Of a stretch of 64,000 bases of DNA, positions 39,983 through 49,550 are shown one piece after another. Made by a program: the position numbers and the translations under genes. The notes beneath the pieces are model-generated. The model was not told the origin of the DNA and ran no database searches. It saw only the letters and a program-made list of their open reading frames with translations. Origin of the DNA: Secundilactobacillus silagincola (GTDB lineage: Bacteria; Bacillota; Bacilli; Lactobacillales; Lactobacillaceae); assembly GCF_002583405.1 (NCBI RefSeq), contig NZ_BCMJ01000006.1:62001-126000 (forward strand). The letters are read 5' to 3'. Every line of letters starts with the position of its first letter. The stretch's first letter is position 1.

Positions 39983-40300
39983 TTACAATTCCCCGTTATC
40001 CGTCCATTCATACTGAACGTTATTGGGATCTTCCTTCGAATCATAATCAACATCTAAATCGTATCCCTTGAAGAACCAAAGGTCATCTTTTTCAATATAG
40101 AAGGTAACACCATCTTTTTCTACTTTGACACCAAAGTTATGCGGATCCAGTTCCCGTGCCAAAGCAATTGAAAAGCCGTCGTGAACCTTCGTGCGGCCAT
40201 ATAATTTACCATAAAAACGAATCGCAGCTTTTTGATCCGAGCTAACGTTCATTTCATCTTCAAACCACTTAGTTGCGGCATCGGTAATTTGTAGTTTCAT
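39983..40300 (-). CDS. HesB/YfhF-family protein
   Basis: A 105-residue IscA-like fold protein: MKLQITDAATKWFEDEMNV, IRFYGKLYGRTKVHDGFSIALARE, then VEKDGVTFYIEKDDLWFFKGYDLDVDYD. It lacks the three cysteines of true IscA and matches the cysteine-less Firmicutes HesB/YneR-type group, whose function is unsettled. ATG 40300 lies about 8 nt after AGGAGG; the longer frame from 40351 has none. Confidence 0.85.
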   Translation of the reverse strand: MKLQITDAATKWFEDEMNVSSDQKAAIRFYGKLYGRTKVHDGFSIALARELDPHNFGVKVEKDGVTFYIEKDDLWFFKGYDLDVDYDSKEDPNNVQYEWTDNGEL

Positions 40301-40449
40301 TGGACATCCTCCTTGGATAACCTGTTTAAGTGCAAGTAAAGTACGTGTCATTCACACGTCAAGGATAATATACCATACCCAAGTACTAGTGTTAAAAAAT
40401 ATACTTGTGTTTTATTTAATTTGTGTACAATTTATCTGTTCTACTTCTT

Positions 40450-40755
40450 TCAAGCTACTGGTACCAAATGAATGTGGGCGTGAAAGACTTTTTGATATGC
40501 CGCCTCGCCAACATGGCTAAACACCTGATAGCCACGGGGATGATATTGTTCATCCAAGTAAGTTTTCGCCTGATCCAGTAAATCGACCATAGCAATTTGA
40601 ACGTCTCTCGGGGCATCAAAGAAAGTCACATAGTGTTCCTTAGGCACGATCAAGAAATGACCCGGGGCCATGGGACGAATATCAAAGAATCCCTTAGCTA
40701 AATCATTCTCTAAAACGGCTGGCTTATTGCAGAATACGCATTTATCATCAATCAT
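40450..40755 (-). CDS. HIT family nucleotide hydrolase
   Basis: A 101-residue histidine-triad protein. CVFCNK near the start is a zinc-type motif, and KVFHAHIHLVPVA at the end is the HxHxH triad. The usual family length is 110-145, so the C-terminus stops right after the triad. HIT proteins hydrolyse AMP-linked phosphoramidates and dinucleotides. ATG 40755 preferred over GTG 40764. GGGTG precedes it. Confidence 0.85.
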   Translation of the reverse strand: MIDDKCVFCNKPAVLENDLAKGFFDIRPMAPGHFLIVPKEHYVTFFDAPRDVQIAMVDLLDQAKTYLDEQYHPRGYQVFSHVGEAAYQKVFHAHIHLVPVA

Positions 40756-40909
40756 AGCGTTCACCCATTTCCTATCTGTATTATTTACCTCTCATTGTAA
40801 CACCTGGATTATCTCTTAGATTCCCGGAGTATATTGTTTGTAAATACGTTTTCATTAAAGTACACTCTAATAGAGTTGTATTTCAAATTCTTTAGGAGGC
40901 TTATTATTT

Positions 40910-41686
40910 ATGACAAAAGTTGCAATGGTTACAGGTGCCGCACAAGGTATTGGTGCAGAAGTCAGTTTACACTTAGCTAAAGCAGGTTTCGATATTGCTG
41001 TGGCAGATCTGCCAGCACAAGAAGAAAAAGCAAAATCAGTTATTTCGGATGTTGAAGGTGCTGGTCAAAAGGCAATCTTCGTTCCGGTTGACGTCACGGA
41101 TCAAGCAGCCGTGTCGAAAGCTGTTGATCAAGCTGCTAGCCAATTAAATGGCTTTGATGTCATGGTTAATAACGCCGGAGTTGCTAAAGTTGATAAGTTT
41201 GAAGATATCAAACCTGAAGACCTTGAATTTAGTTATAAGATCAACGTCTTCGGTGTGATTTATGGTATTCAAGCAGCTGCTAAGAAGTTCAAAGAGTTAA
41301 ACGTACCAGGTCGCATTATTAATGCCTCATCAATTGCTGGGATGCACGCTTTCCCTGTTTGGGCAACTTATTCTTCAACTAAAGCAGCCGTTATTAGCAT
41401 TACTCAAGCTGCTGCACTAGAATTTGCACCAGCACACATTAACGTCAATGCCTATGCACCTGGTGTTGTGGGTACCACTGGTATGTGGGATGAAATCGAC
41501 GCTAAGATGTCCGAAATCAACGGCAAACCTTTGGGACAAAACAAGAAAGACTACGTTGGTACAATTCCACTAGGCCGGACTGTTGAACCAAACGATATTG
41601 CCAACATGGTGACCTTCTTAGCTAGTCCAGAAGCTGAGTTCATCACCGGTCAAACTTACGCTGTTGATGGTGGTGGCTTACTTTAA
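40910..41686 (+). CDS. butA: Acetoin(diacetyl) reductase / meso-butanediol dehydrogenase
   Basis: A 258-residue SDR: TGAAQGIG at 8-15, VNNAGVAKVDKFEDI, NASSIAGMHAFPVWATYSSTK with catalytic Ser, Tyr and Lys, and GRTVEPNDIANMVTFLAS...YAVDGGGLL. This block order is that of BudC/ButA, which reduces diacetyl to acetoin and acetoin to butanediol with NADH. AGGAGG upstream. It complements the zinc-type butanediol dehydrogenase at 31064, giving two routes between the same compounds. Confidence 0.88.
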   Translation: MTKVAMVTGAAQGIGAEVSLHLAKAGFDIAVADLPAQEEKAKSVISDVEGAGQKAIFVPVDVTDQAAVSKAVDQAASQLNGFDVMVNNAGVAKVDKFEDIKPEDLEFSYKINVFGVIYGIQAAAKKFKELNVPGRIINASSIAGMHAFPVWATYSSTKAAVISITQAAALEFAPAHINVNAYAPGVVGTTGMWDEIDAKMSEINGKPLGQNKKDYVGTIPLGRTVEPNDIANMVTFLASPEAEFITGQTYAVDGGGLL

Positions 41687-41706
41687 TTAAATGAACGTAA
41701 ACGTTA

Positions 41707-41747
41707 AAAGCATTCCTGCAGGTTAAATTCCTGTAGAAATGCTTTTT
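41707..41747 (+). terminator. Terminator of butA
   Basis: AAAAGCATTCCTGCAGG pairs with CCTGTAGAAATGCTTTT, then TT. Confidence 0.85.
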
Positions 41748-41906
41748 TAGTTTCGTTACTATTTAGCTTGCTTTCTCAACTAGTTCGCCATAGAGCTTCA
41801 ACTGATGCTGATTTCCCCAGCCCTACCTGAGAATACTCATACCATTGAATTTTCAATTAGTGTAAAATTATTACGATACAAAACTGATATTAAAGGATGT
41901 TTACAT

Positions 41907-42782
41907 ATGAATCGTCAACGTGCTTATTGGTTAATGTTCTTAGTCACAGCTTCTTGGGGTGCATCCTATATGTGGATGAAGATTGCGCTTATCAGCGTGG
42001 CACCGCTCTTTCTAGTCGGGTTACGTTTCACCGTTGCGTTTCTAGCAACCATTCTCGTTTTTGCGCGAATACTGAAACGACCCTCTCGCGGTGAAGTGTT
42101 CGCTAGTTTCACATTGGGCACCTTACTGTTCTGTGCCTTCACATTTGTTATGATCAGCTTGCAGCATACAACTGCCTCCACTGCCGGCTTTTTGCTTAGT
42201 ACCACCACCGTTTTTGTGGCAATTTTTGAGGCCATTCTCAAGAAACATTTCCCACGTCTTAGCACAGTCATCACCACGATCATTGTTGTACTGGGATTAT
42301 ACTTATTAGTGGCCAATGGAGCAGGTTTAAAATTGGATTTCAACGCGCTATTATGTGTCATTTGTGCGGCAATCTACGCCATCTACATTATTGTTTCCGA
42401 CATTTTAGCTAAAAAACATCTGGTAACCTTTGGCGTCAGTATTTGGCAACTGGGCGTGGCTGGCGTTGAAGGTTTAATCTTCGGTGGCTTAATGAACGGC
42501 ATCACCCTGCCCCAATCCACTTCTCAATGGGGAGCTGTTTTAGCACTTGGCCTGATTTGCAGCGCTTTTGGTTTTGTCGCTCAAACTCAGGTTCAAAACT
42601 ATTTAGCGCCAGATACGGTGAGTTTGATCTATTCCCTCGAACCGATTTTCTCCGCCATCTTTGCTTTTTTCACCCTTGGCGAAGTATTGTCACCTCAGCA
42701 ATATTTCGGTGCGGCTATTATTTTCTTGAGTGTGGCGGCTTCGGAGATTGTTAAGGCGCAGTGGCCACAAACTGGAGAATGA
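41907..42782 (+). CDS. EamA-family (DMT) transporter
   Basis: A 291-residue membrane protein with about ten helices and both EamA repeats (WLMFLVTASWGASYMWMK near the start; LICSAFGFVAQTQVQNYL and SLEPIFSAIFAFFTLGEVL near the end). The frame is open from 41805 but AAAGGATG lies 7 nt before ATG 41907. Function probably export of a small metabolite; no neighbour hints at which. Confidence 0.88.
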   Translation: MNRQRAYWLMFLVTASWGASYMWMKIALISVAPLFLVGLRFTVAFLATILVFARILKRPSRGEVFASFTLGTLLFCAFTFVMISLQHTTASTAGFLLSTTTVFVAIFEAILKKHFPRLSTVITTIIVVLGLYLLVANGAGLKLDFNALLCVICAAIYAIYIIVSDILAKKHLVTFGVSIWQLGVAGVEGLIFGGLMNGITLPQSTSQWGAVLALGLICSAFGFVAQTQVQNYLAPDTVSLIYSLEPIFSAIFAFFTLGEVLSPQQYFGAAIIFLSVAASEIVKAQWPQTGE

Positions 42783-42966
42783 ACACTGTTGAATTTACCC
42801 AAATCTTTGATTAATACGTCCAACATGAAAAAGGACTCCATTCCAAGTAATACTGAAATGAAGCCCTTTATTTGTTACACCTGCCGTTCTGCTAATCATG
42901 TTAGCCACTGCTTTTAAACCCTAACAAACAGTGAATGAATACTTCCAATTACAATTCACACGATCT

Positions 42967-44337
42967 CTAGCTATTAGCGCGATCTTTCCAGAAGCGTTCA
43001 ATTTGTTCCAAAGATTTACCCTTAGTTTCTGGGAGTACTCGCCAAATAAAGATGGCCGATAACAACGTTACTGCTGTATACAGCATAAAGGTCCAACCCT
43101 CACCAATATTTTGCGTCAAAATTGGGAAGGTATAGCTCAAAGTAAAGTCACTCAACCAAAGCACAACGGTACAAATCGACATTGCACGACCACGGATACG
43201 TGATGGGAAAATTTCTGAAATTAGAATCCAAGTGACTGGTGCTAAAGAAATCGCGTATGACGCAATCGCAAGTAAAACAAAGATCAAAGTCAAAGTTGCC
43301 GAAGCGCCCGTAAAGAAGCAGATTGCAACGATCAATAGACAAATCGACATTGCTAGTGAGCCCCAGCCTAATAGTTGTTTACGACCAACTCTATCAACTA
43401 AACCAAGTGACACCACCGTGATTACCATGTTGATCATCCCAATAGAAACAGTGGCCATGAAGGCACCATCTTGACCAAATCCTGCACCCTTAAAAATCTC
43501 TGGTGCATAATACATAATGGCGTTACTGCCGGAAAATTGCTGGAATAAGGCTAATAGCACACCGATAACAACGACTGGAAACCAGGTTTTATTAAACAGA
43601 TCTCGGAAACGAGAATCATCGATAATTTTATTAGCCTCTTGGATTTCAGTCAGTTCTGATTGAGCATCCTCTGAGTTTCCTTCGACCTTCTTTAGAACAC
43701 CAAGTGCTCGATCAGCCTTACCATGCTGGGTCAGCCAACGCGGACTTTCACCAGCAGGAATTAAAGCAATCAAGAACAAGGCGGATGGAATAACACCAAT
43801 CCCCATCATCATGCGCCAGCCTGTTGAGACGTTCCAAGCCTGAGTCGAACCAGAAGCGATGGCAGCGTTAATAAAGTACACTACAAAAATTCCAATTGTA
43901 ATAGCGAGTTGATTCACTGAAACTAACTTGCCACGTACTTCAGCCGGTGCCATTTCAGCAATATACAGTGGCGTGATAAGTGATGTTAGTCCAATACCAA
44001 CACCAGCAAGCATCCGCCAAATCACTAACGTCATATAACTGCCAGCTAATGCAGCACCAACTGATGATGCAGCAAAAATAATAGCTGATAATACCAGAAT
44101 CTTTTTGCGGCCAAATCGATCACTTAATACCCCCGCAATCGAAACACCGATGGCACACCCAATTAGAATACAAGACGTTACCCAGCCAACTGCCACACTA
44201 TCAAGACTAAATTTGACCTGTAAAAAGCCAATAGCGCCAGAAATTACGGCTGTATCATAACCAAACAGTAACCCCCCTAGCGCAGCCGCACATGAAATCA
44301 AAATGACATACGGTGTAAGACGCTTTTTCTTTTCCAT
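42967..44337 (-). CDS. Sugar porter (MFS), XylT/GalP-like proton symporter
   Basis: A 456-residue, 12-helix MFS protein with all sugar-porter motifs: GFLFGYDTAVISGA-like GGLLFGYDTAVISGA, DRFGRKK, GVGIGLTS, ESPRWLTQHG, QQFSGSNAIMYYAPEIF, DRVGRKQ and PETKGKSLEQIE. This is the family of xylose, arabinose, galactose and glucose symporters. GGAGG before the ATG. A perfect cre lies 78 bp upstream. With galM, NUDIX and the DUF5107 gene it forms a sugar-use cluster. Confidence 0.93.
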   Translation of the reverse strand: MEKKKRLTPYVILISCAAALGGLLFGYDTAVISGAIGFLQVKFSLDSVAVGWVTSCILIGCAIGVSIAGVLSDRFGRKKILVLSAIIFAASSVGAALAGSYMTLVIWRMLAGVGIGLTSLITPLYIAEMAPAEVRGKLVSVNQLAITIGIFVVYFINAAIASGSTQAWNVSTGWRMMMGIGVIPSALFLIALIPAGESPRWLTQHGKADRALGVLKKVEGNSEDAQSELTEIQEANKIIDDSRFRDLFNKTWFPVVVIGVLLALFQQFSGSNAIMYYAPEIFKGAGFGQDGAFMATVSIGMINMVITVVSLGLVDRVGRKQLLGWGSLAMSICLLIVAICFFTGASATLTLIFVLLAIASYAISLAPVTWILISEIFPSRIRGRAMSICTVVLWLSDFTLSYTFPILTQNIGEGWTFMLYTAVTLLSAIFIWRVLPETKGKSLEQIERFWKDRANS

Positions 44338-44414
44338 GTTTAAATACCTCCACCCAAATATGACTACATATTAAGTTAAAAGAACGTTCTATTTATGCTT
44401 AATCTAAGGATATA

Positions 44415-44430
44415 ATGAAAACGCATACAT
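44415..44430 (-). promoter_or_regulatory. Catabolite responsive element (cre)
   Basis: ATGAAAACGCATACAT matches WTGNNARCGNWWWCAW at every position, upstream of the sugar porter gene. It points to CcpA control. Confidence 0.8.
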
Positions 44431-44504
44431 AAAAATGTACTAATCAATTGCAAAGATGGATTATCGTGAAGTAAAGCCATTTATCTTTGTCGCACAGTAA
44501 CTTT

Positions 44505-45521
44505 TTAATACTCAAACTGCCATTTAGTCCACGTATTGAACTGTTCCCCTGGGAATAACGTGATAGCTGTTAAATCGCTACCCTCTGCAGGTGGCACTTG
44601 TGCTTCGAGAGTAATACCATCGTACTGACCAATGTGCTTTGCAATCCCCGTATGGTCAAAGTGATTGGCAGTATAAACCACTATCGACGGTGATTTCGTT
44701 GTCATGACTACCCTTCTCTTTTTATCAGGGGAGCTTAAGATAGCTGCTGGGTCATCACCCCGCAGCAAAAACGGATGATTTAAGCCATGTTCTGCATCAA
44801 TCTCTGGGTCATGACTATTGATAACAGTCCCAACCGGCTTAGCGTTCCGGAAATCAAAGACGGTTCCCTCCACTGACTTTCTGCCTTGATAGGGTAAACT
44901 ATCCGCATCTAGGGGCAAATACACATCACTATTGAGTTGAAGGTTGAGTCCTAACACATCGGATTCGGACCCATTCAAGCGGAAATAAACGTGATTGGTC
45001 GGATTAAAAATGGTCAGTTTATCGCTAACGGCTTTAATTCGGTAGGTCAACTGATTATCATTATCCAACGTATAACTGACCTGCAACTTCATATTACCCG
45101 GGTATCCGTTGTTACCATCTGCATCAAATAAGATAAAAGCCACTGTGCTTTGATGCGTATCAAAATGAGTTGAAAAGTCGAACACTTGCGTATCAGTACC
45201 TGTTCCACCATGGATGTGATTTTGACCATCGTTTAACGGTAACTGCACAATATGGTTGCCATATTGCCACTGACCATGACGAATTCTGCCAACAACTCGG
45301 CCCACTGTTCCTCCCAAAAAATTACGTGCCTTTGAGTAGTCTGCTGGTGAATCAAGCGACATAATGATATTTTCCAATCCTTGTGCGGTTGGAATAAGGA
45401 TTTTTTCGAGGGTTGCACCATAATTTAATAATTTGACCTGCATTCCCTGATTATTTTCCATCGTAATTTCACAATAATCATGTTGGTTTTCACGTTGATA
45501 CCGGACTACTTTAATTGACAT
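44505..45521 (-). CDS. galM: Aldose 1-epimerase (galactose mutarotase)
   Basis: A 338-residue beta-sandwich enzyme. LLNYGATLEKILIP, FLGGTVGRVVGRIRHGQW, LPLNDGQNHIHGG (substrate-binding His), NPTNHVYFRLNG (catalytic His), LNHPFLLRGD and a Glu in ITLEAQVPPA follow the family order. It interconverts alpha and beta sugar anomers after import. Lies 15 bp after the NUDIX gene on the same strand. Confidence 0.9.
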   Translation of the reverse strand: MSIKVVRYQRENQHDYCEITMENNQGMQVKLLNYGATLEKILIPTAQGLENIIMSLDSPADYSKARNFLGGTVGRVVGRIRHGQWQYGNHIVQLPLNDGQNHIHGGTGTDTQVFDFSTHFDTHQSTVAFILFDADGNNGYPGNMKLQVSYTLDNDNQLTYRIKAVSDKLTIFNPTNHVYFRLNGSESDVLGLNLQLNSDVYLPLDADSLPYQGRKSVEGTVFDFRNAKPVGTVINSHDPEIDAEHGLNHPFLLRGDDPAAILSSPDKKRRVVMTTKSPSIVVYTANHFDHTGIAKHIGQYDGITLEAQVPPAEGSDLTAITLFPGEQFNTWTKWQFEY

Positions 45522-45536
45522 GTCACTACCTCCTTT

Positions 45537-45989
45537 CTACAAATAATGCTGTTGAAGTACCGAAAACATCGTTGCATGTTGCGCATTAAAAAAGGTCGGT
45601 GGCTGATCTAAATCAAAGTATGCCAACTGAGTCGTTTCGTCTGTCGCCTGTTGTAATAATCTTCCAGAGACATACTTTACCAGATAGAATCCGTTGATTG
45701 GCTGAACCTGGTCCCCATTCGGATAAGTGTAGTGATTTTGATCCGACAGCTGTAATAATTGCAACGGCTGAACAACCAGCCCCGCATCCTCCTGAAACTC
45801 TCTGACCAAAGCATCTTTAAAACCCTCTCCAAAAGCTAAATATCCCCCGGGGAAACCCCAATCACCTGTATCTGTTCGTTCTTGGAGCAACACTTGCTGG
45901 TGTTGATTAAACAAAGCACCTGACGCAGAATTTAAAATCAGTGGTCGATGTCCGACTAATGCACGCAACTCCTTAATATAACTTGGCAT
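45537..45989 (-). CDS. NUDIX hydrolase
   Basis: A 150-residue protein with the Nudix box GGYLAFGEGFKDALVREF and QEDAGLVV (the EE pair is ED, a tolerated change). Nudix enzymes cleave nucleoside diphosphates joined to other groups. ATG 45989 follows AGGGGGC by 9 nt. Between the DUF5107 and galM genes, so possibly acts on a nucleotide sugar; that is inference. Confidence 0.85.
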   Translation of the reverse strand: MPSYIKELRALVGHRPLILNSASGALFNQHQQVLLQERTDTGDWGFPGGYLAFGEGFKDALVREFQEDAGLVVQPLQLLQLSDQNHYTYPNGDQVQPINGFYLVKYVSGRLLQQATDETTQLAYFDLDQPPTFFNAQHATMFSVLQQHYL

Positions 45990-46093
45990 ATTACGTTTGC
46001 CCCCTAAATATTCACCGACAACAATCAGCGTCTCTTTCAAACAACCATTCCAAGATCATCCAAAGAGGCGCTGACATTTAATGCTGCCGTATT

Positions 46094-49000
46094 TTACTTA
46101 ACGTTCTCCTTTTTAAAATTGTGATGCCGTAAAACACCTTGATGGTGATTACTAATAGCAAGCGCCTGTCCAAAGAGTTTTTGAGCTTGTTCCACATGTC
46201 CTAATCCTAAATGACCTAATGCCATCAAGTAGTAACAATGAACGGCGTTACGGTCCTGATAATTTTCATCAAAAAGCAGAGCATCTGGTAATGAAACGGC
46301 AAAGTAATCCATCTTGAAATGATCGAATAAATGTCGCTCTCCAAAGCTGATCAACTTATAATAGCGGGCATCAGCTTGACTGGTTTGGTGTAGCTGTTCA
46401 AACGCCAATCCTTGATAAAAGATAGTATCAGCTGGCTGATCGTTGTAGTACATCATATCCGTTGGTTCACTCAAACCAGCAGTTGCCTTTTCAAAGTGTT
46501 CTTTAGCTTGAGTATCATCACCACTTGCTTTAAAAGCTAGTCCCAGGTAGTAATTAATGATGTTGTCTACCGCAATCGGCAGCTTTCCCTCACCTAAACT
46601 TCGTGGATAAACCAATGCTTGTTTAAGTTTATCGATAGCATCCTGAACCCGATTAGCAGCCAAGTCCTGTTTTGCCGATTCAACCAGCGCATATTCATAC
46701 TGCGTGCTTACCTTACCTTCACCGCCTTCCCATGGATGGAAGACATGATCCATAATTCTTGTATAAGCTTGCTGATAATCACCCGTTTCGTTTAATAATG
46801 TAACCAGTGAGATGTAGCTATCATCACGTTGCTGAGTGAGGTCAAAGTGATCTTGAAGAAAGGCTAATCGTTCCTTTAACGGCCGATTTAACTTTTCGTA
46901 TAGCGTATCTAGTTCAAACACTAACCGACTGTTTTGCGGATCCAGCTTAAAGGCTAGTTCCAACTCATGCAACGCTTTTTGAGGTTGCTGTTGCCGGTTA
47001 AAATAGGCGATTGACAGGTTCCGGTGCGCCATTGGATAATCTGGGTTGGCTTTGACACATTGTTCCCACAGCTGAGTAGCACGGTCATAAACTTTTCGAT
47101 CATAATATAAATTACCAAGATAATAAGCTGCCAGACCATCGCTTGGGTTTTGCTTAATAGTCGCGCTTAAAACAACGACATCCATTAAACGGTTTGGAAA
47201 GACATAATCCGGATTACCAGCAGCACCCTGATCAGCAAATTTCTTTGCAGCCTTTGTATCACCCAATTTATTAGAAAGGAAGGCTTCATAGTAACTCTTG
47301 ATTGGGTTTTCGGCGGTATATAACTGAATGATTTCCAATGCATCTGCGTATTGACCCGCCTTGATATAAGACTCCGCCAAACTCAGATGGTTATTTAATT
47401 TGTGGTTTAAGGCAGCTCCAAGTGCCTTTTGATTCTCCGCACTCGGATTCAGCTTCCAGGCTTCGTAACGGTTACCAAGACATAGTGGATCAATTGCAGC
47501 ATTCTCTTCCACTAATTGCTTAGCAGCTTCACTCTCATGAGCCCGCCGCAAGACGTTTACCTTAAGTGTCCGCAAAGTCATATCACTATAATTGGTATTC
47601 AACCCCTTATCAATATCAATCAGCGCGGCATCTAAATCACCTTCAAGACTCTTTATTTGTGCCAATGCTAAGAAGCCAACTGATTGTGTTTCATAAGACC
47701 AAGTTGCTTTAAAGAAGTGGTCATATGCGTCTTTAAGCTGTCCTTGCATCATTAAGCTAAGGCCTAAATGATAGTGTGCTGCGCCAGAAAATGGGTTAGT
47801 GTTGTGTTCAGTTTCACGTGCGATAGCCCGTTCAAAATAAGTTTGACTTTCAGCAAATAACCCGCGCCGATACAGCAAAAGGCCATAGGCATCGTTGATT
47901 CGATCATCATTTTGATCACGCTTAAGTCCTTCAAGGTAGTAATCATCCGGCCGATAAGTTGCGTGTCGATATTGTTCCAGATGCTGTGCTGCAAAATAAA
48001 GTTCATCGTTAGTCTTAATTTCTTCTGGAGCAGCGATTGCTTTTGCAGGATCAGGAATCGGCTTAATATGATCTGCTGCTGGTTGGTAAGCAACCAACTG
48101 CTGGCCTTCAGCATCCGTTACCATTAACTTGAACTCAGATTGATCACCATTCACATCGTACTTTTTCTCGAAAGTTTGAGTAGGACTTAACATCACCGTT
48201 TCATCTGCTACAAGTTTATCTTGCTGATATAACTTCACGTGTGCGTTTTGATAAACAGAGGTTGCATAGGCCTTAACTGCTACGCCTTGTTGAGTAACTT
48301 CTAGGTTCACAGCTGCATCAATAGTGGCATTTTTAACTGCTCCAACATCCTTATACGGCATGAAATATTCAGTGGAAGTTTTTTGCTCGTGTGGTTTCAA
48401 CCACGTAAAATCAGGTTGATTATCAGTATAGGTTCCAACCATTAGTTCAATATACGGCCCATCATTATCCGTTAACTGATTGTCCCATGACTGGCCAAAG
48501 TCGGCGTTACCCCATGTCCACTGCTTCTTACCAGGCGAAGTATGATGGTCAGCAACGTGCAGTAATCCTGCATTCTTTTGGTGATCATAGTTACCTAAAA
48601 AATCATATTCTGAATGAGCAGCCATATAAGAGGTCGGTACAGGAACGTTCTTGTAGCGTGAAATATCAACACCTGCAGAATAGTCGATTTTGTAGTACTC
48701 ACCGGTGGCAATTGGAAACGTTGAAACTGCCCGCTTACCGTGATCAAAGACGGCATTAACATCAGGTGGGAAAATCGATTGCGTATTATCATTCACTGGC
48801 ACAGCTGGATTGGCCCACCAGAGAAATGTTTGCGGTAAATCAGTCGGGTTGCTAAAATGTTCATCTAGTTTTAAATAGGCTTTGTCTGCAAACATCGTAA
48901 AGCCAACCAAAATTTTAGTCCCATACATTTTGTCAATATCGCTAATCCACAACGTTTTTGCGTTGTCATGTTCTTCAATTTTTGTCTCAACGGGTAAAAA

Positions 49001-49390
49001 AGTGTCTGGACGGTGATGTTGCGGCCAGTTAAATTCAATCCCACCAGATATCCAAGAACCAGTTAAACCAACTAACGCTGGCTTAATGACGTGATTATAG
49101 TAGACGAAATCATAGTTATTTGTCTTGTCTAAGGCACGATAAATTCGACCGCCTAATTCAGGTAAAAAGGTTACCTGAAGATACTGGTTTTCTAAAATAA
49201 TTGCGCGATAACTTTGATCAACCTTATCTTCATGAATCTTTTCAGTGACGGGGAATGGATAGACTTTGCCGCTACTGCCCTGATAAACCCTCTTCTCAAG
49301 AAACATCGGGTTTTTTTCGGGTTTACTGGTTTGATACGTTGGCAACGTGATCGTCGTTTCTGTGATAGAAACACCGGTATTTGTACTCAT
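46094..49390 (-). CDS. DUF5107 protein with TPR repeats, 1098 residues
   Basis: The largest gene here. Residues about 30-330 form a DUF5107 beta-sandwich resembling galactose-mutarotase-like domains (LPELGGRIYRALDKTNNYD, SGGIEFNWPQHHRPDTF); from about 480 to the end come TPR helices (AHYHLGLSLMMQGQLKDAYDHFFKA, LAAYYLGNLYYDRKVYDRATQLWEQ). No signal peptide or anchor, so cytoplasmic. Function unsettled; the mutarotase-like fold and the sugar-cluster context suggest carbohydrate binding or processing. Divergent from an AraC regulator, with two cre-like sites between. Confidence 0.85.
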   Translation of the reverse strand: MSTNTGVSITETTITLPTYQTSKPEKNPMFLEKRVYQGSSGKVYPFPVTEKIHEDKVDQSYRAIILENQYLQVTFLPELGGRIYRALDKTNNYDFVYYNHVIKPALVGLTGSWISGGIEFNWPQHHRPDTFLPVETKIEEHDNAKTLWISDIDKMYGTKILVGFTMFADKAYLKLDEHFSNPTDLPQTFLWWANPAVPVNDNTQSIFPPDVNAVFDHGKRAVSTFPIATGEYYKIDYSAGVDISRYKNVPVPTSYMAAHSEYDFLGNYDHQKNAGLLHVADHHTSPGKKQWTWGNADFGQSWDNQLTDNDGPYIELMVGTYTDNQPDFTWLKPHEQKTSTEYFMPYKDVGAVKNATIDAAVNLEVTQQGVAVKAYATSVYQNAHVKLYQQDKLVADETVMLSPTQTFEKKYDVNGDQSEFKLMVTDAEGQQLVAYQPAADHIKPIPDPAKAIAAPEEIKTNDELYFAAQHLEQYRHATYRPDDYYLEGLKRDQNDDRINDAYGLLLYRRGLFAESQTYFERAIARETEHNTNPFSGAAHYHLGLSLMMQGQLKDAYDHFFKATWSYETQSVGFLALAQIKSLEGDLDAALIDIDKGLNTNYSDMTLRTLKVNVLRRAHESEAAKQLVEENAAIDPLCLGNRYEAWKLNPSAENQKALGAALNHKLNNHLSLAESYIKAGQYADALEIIQLYTAENPIKSYYEAFLSNKLGDTKAAKKFADQGAAGNPDYVFPNRLMDVVVLSATIKQNPSDGLAAYYLGNLYYDRKVYDRATQLWEQCVKANPDYPMAHRNLSIAYFNRQQQPQKALHELELAFKLDPQNSRLVFELDTLYEKLNRPLKERLAFLQDHFDLTQQRDDSYISLVTLLNETGDYQQAYTRIMDHVFHPWEGGEGKVSTQYEYALVESAKQDLAANRVQDAIDKLKQALVYPRSLGEGKLPIAVDNIINYYLGLAFKASGDDTQAKEHFEKATAGLSEPTDMMYYNDQPADTIFYQGLAFEQLHQTSQADARYYKLISFGERHLFDHFKMDYFAVSLPDALLFDENYQDRNAVHCYYLMALGHLGLGHVEQAQKLFGQALAISNHHQGVLRHHNFKKENVK

Positions 49391-49433
49391 TAAAATCGTT
49401 CCTTTCTGTCCTTTGATTATCTACACCATAGTA

Positions 49434-49449
49434 CAGAAAGCGTTTTCTT
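49434..49449 (-). promoter_or_regulatory. cre-like site upstream of the DUF5107 gene
   Basis: CAGAAAGCGTTTTCTT, centre AAAGCGTTTTC, deviates from the consensus only at the flanks. It lies 44 bp upstream of the start. Confidence 0.5.
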
Positions 49450-49501
49450 AAAATGCACTATCCTCACCCAAAGATGGATTATTCGATACAGTCGGTATAT
49501 A

Positions 49502-49517
49502 ATGTAAGCGTTTTATA
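49502..49517 (+). promoter_or_regulatory. cre-like site upstream of araC
   Basis: ATGTAAGCGTTTTATA keeps the ATGTAAGCGTTTT half and loses the last C. Shared intergenic region between the DUF5107 gene and the AraC gene. Confidence 0.5.
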
Positions 49518-49550
49518 TAATACGTTATATTTATTGAATGGAGGGGTTCC

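Noticed and set aside
42825-42885. Possible terminator after the EamA gene
   Set aside because: AAAGGACTCCATT and AATGAAGCCCTTT pair only with several mismatches and the T run is short.
46954-48114. Minus-strand ORFs in a second frame within the DUF5107 gene
   Set aside because: They overlap a continuous 1098-codon gene with clear TPR content; no frameshift is needed to explain that gene.
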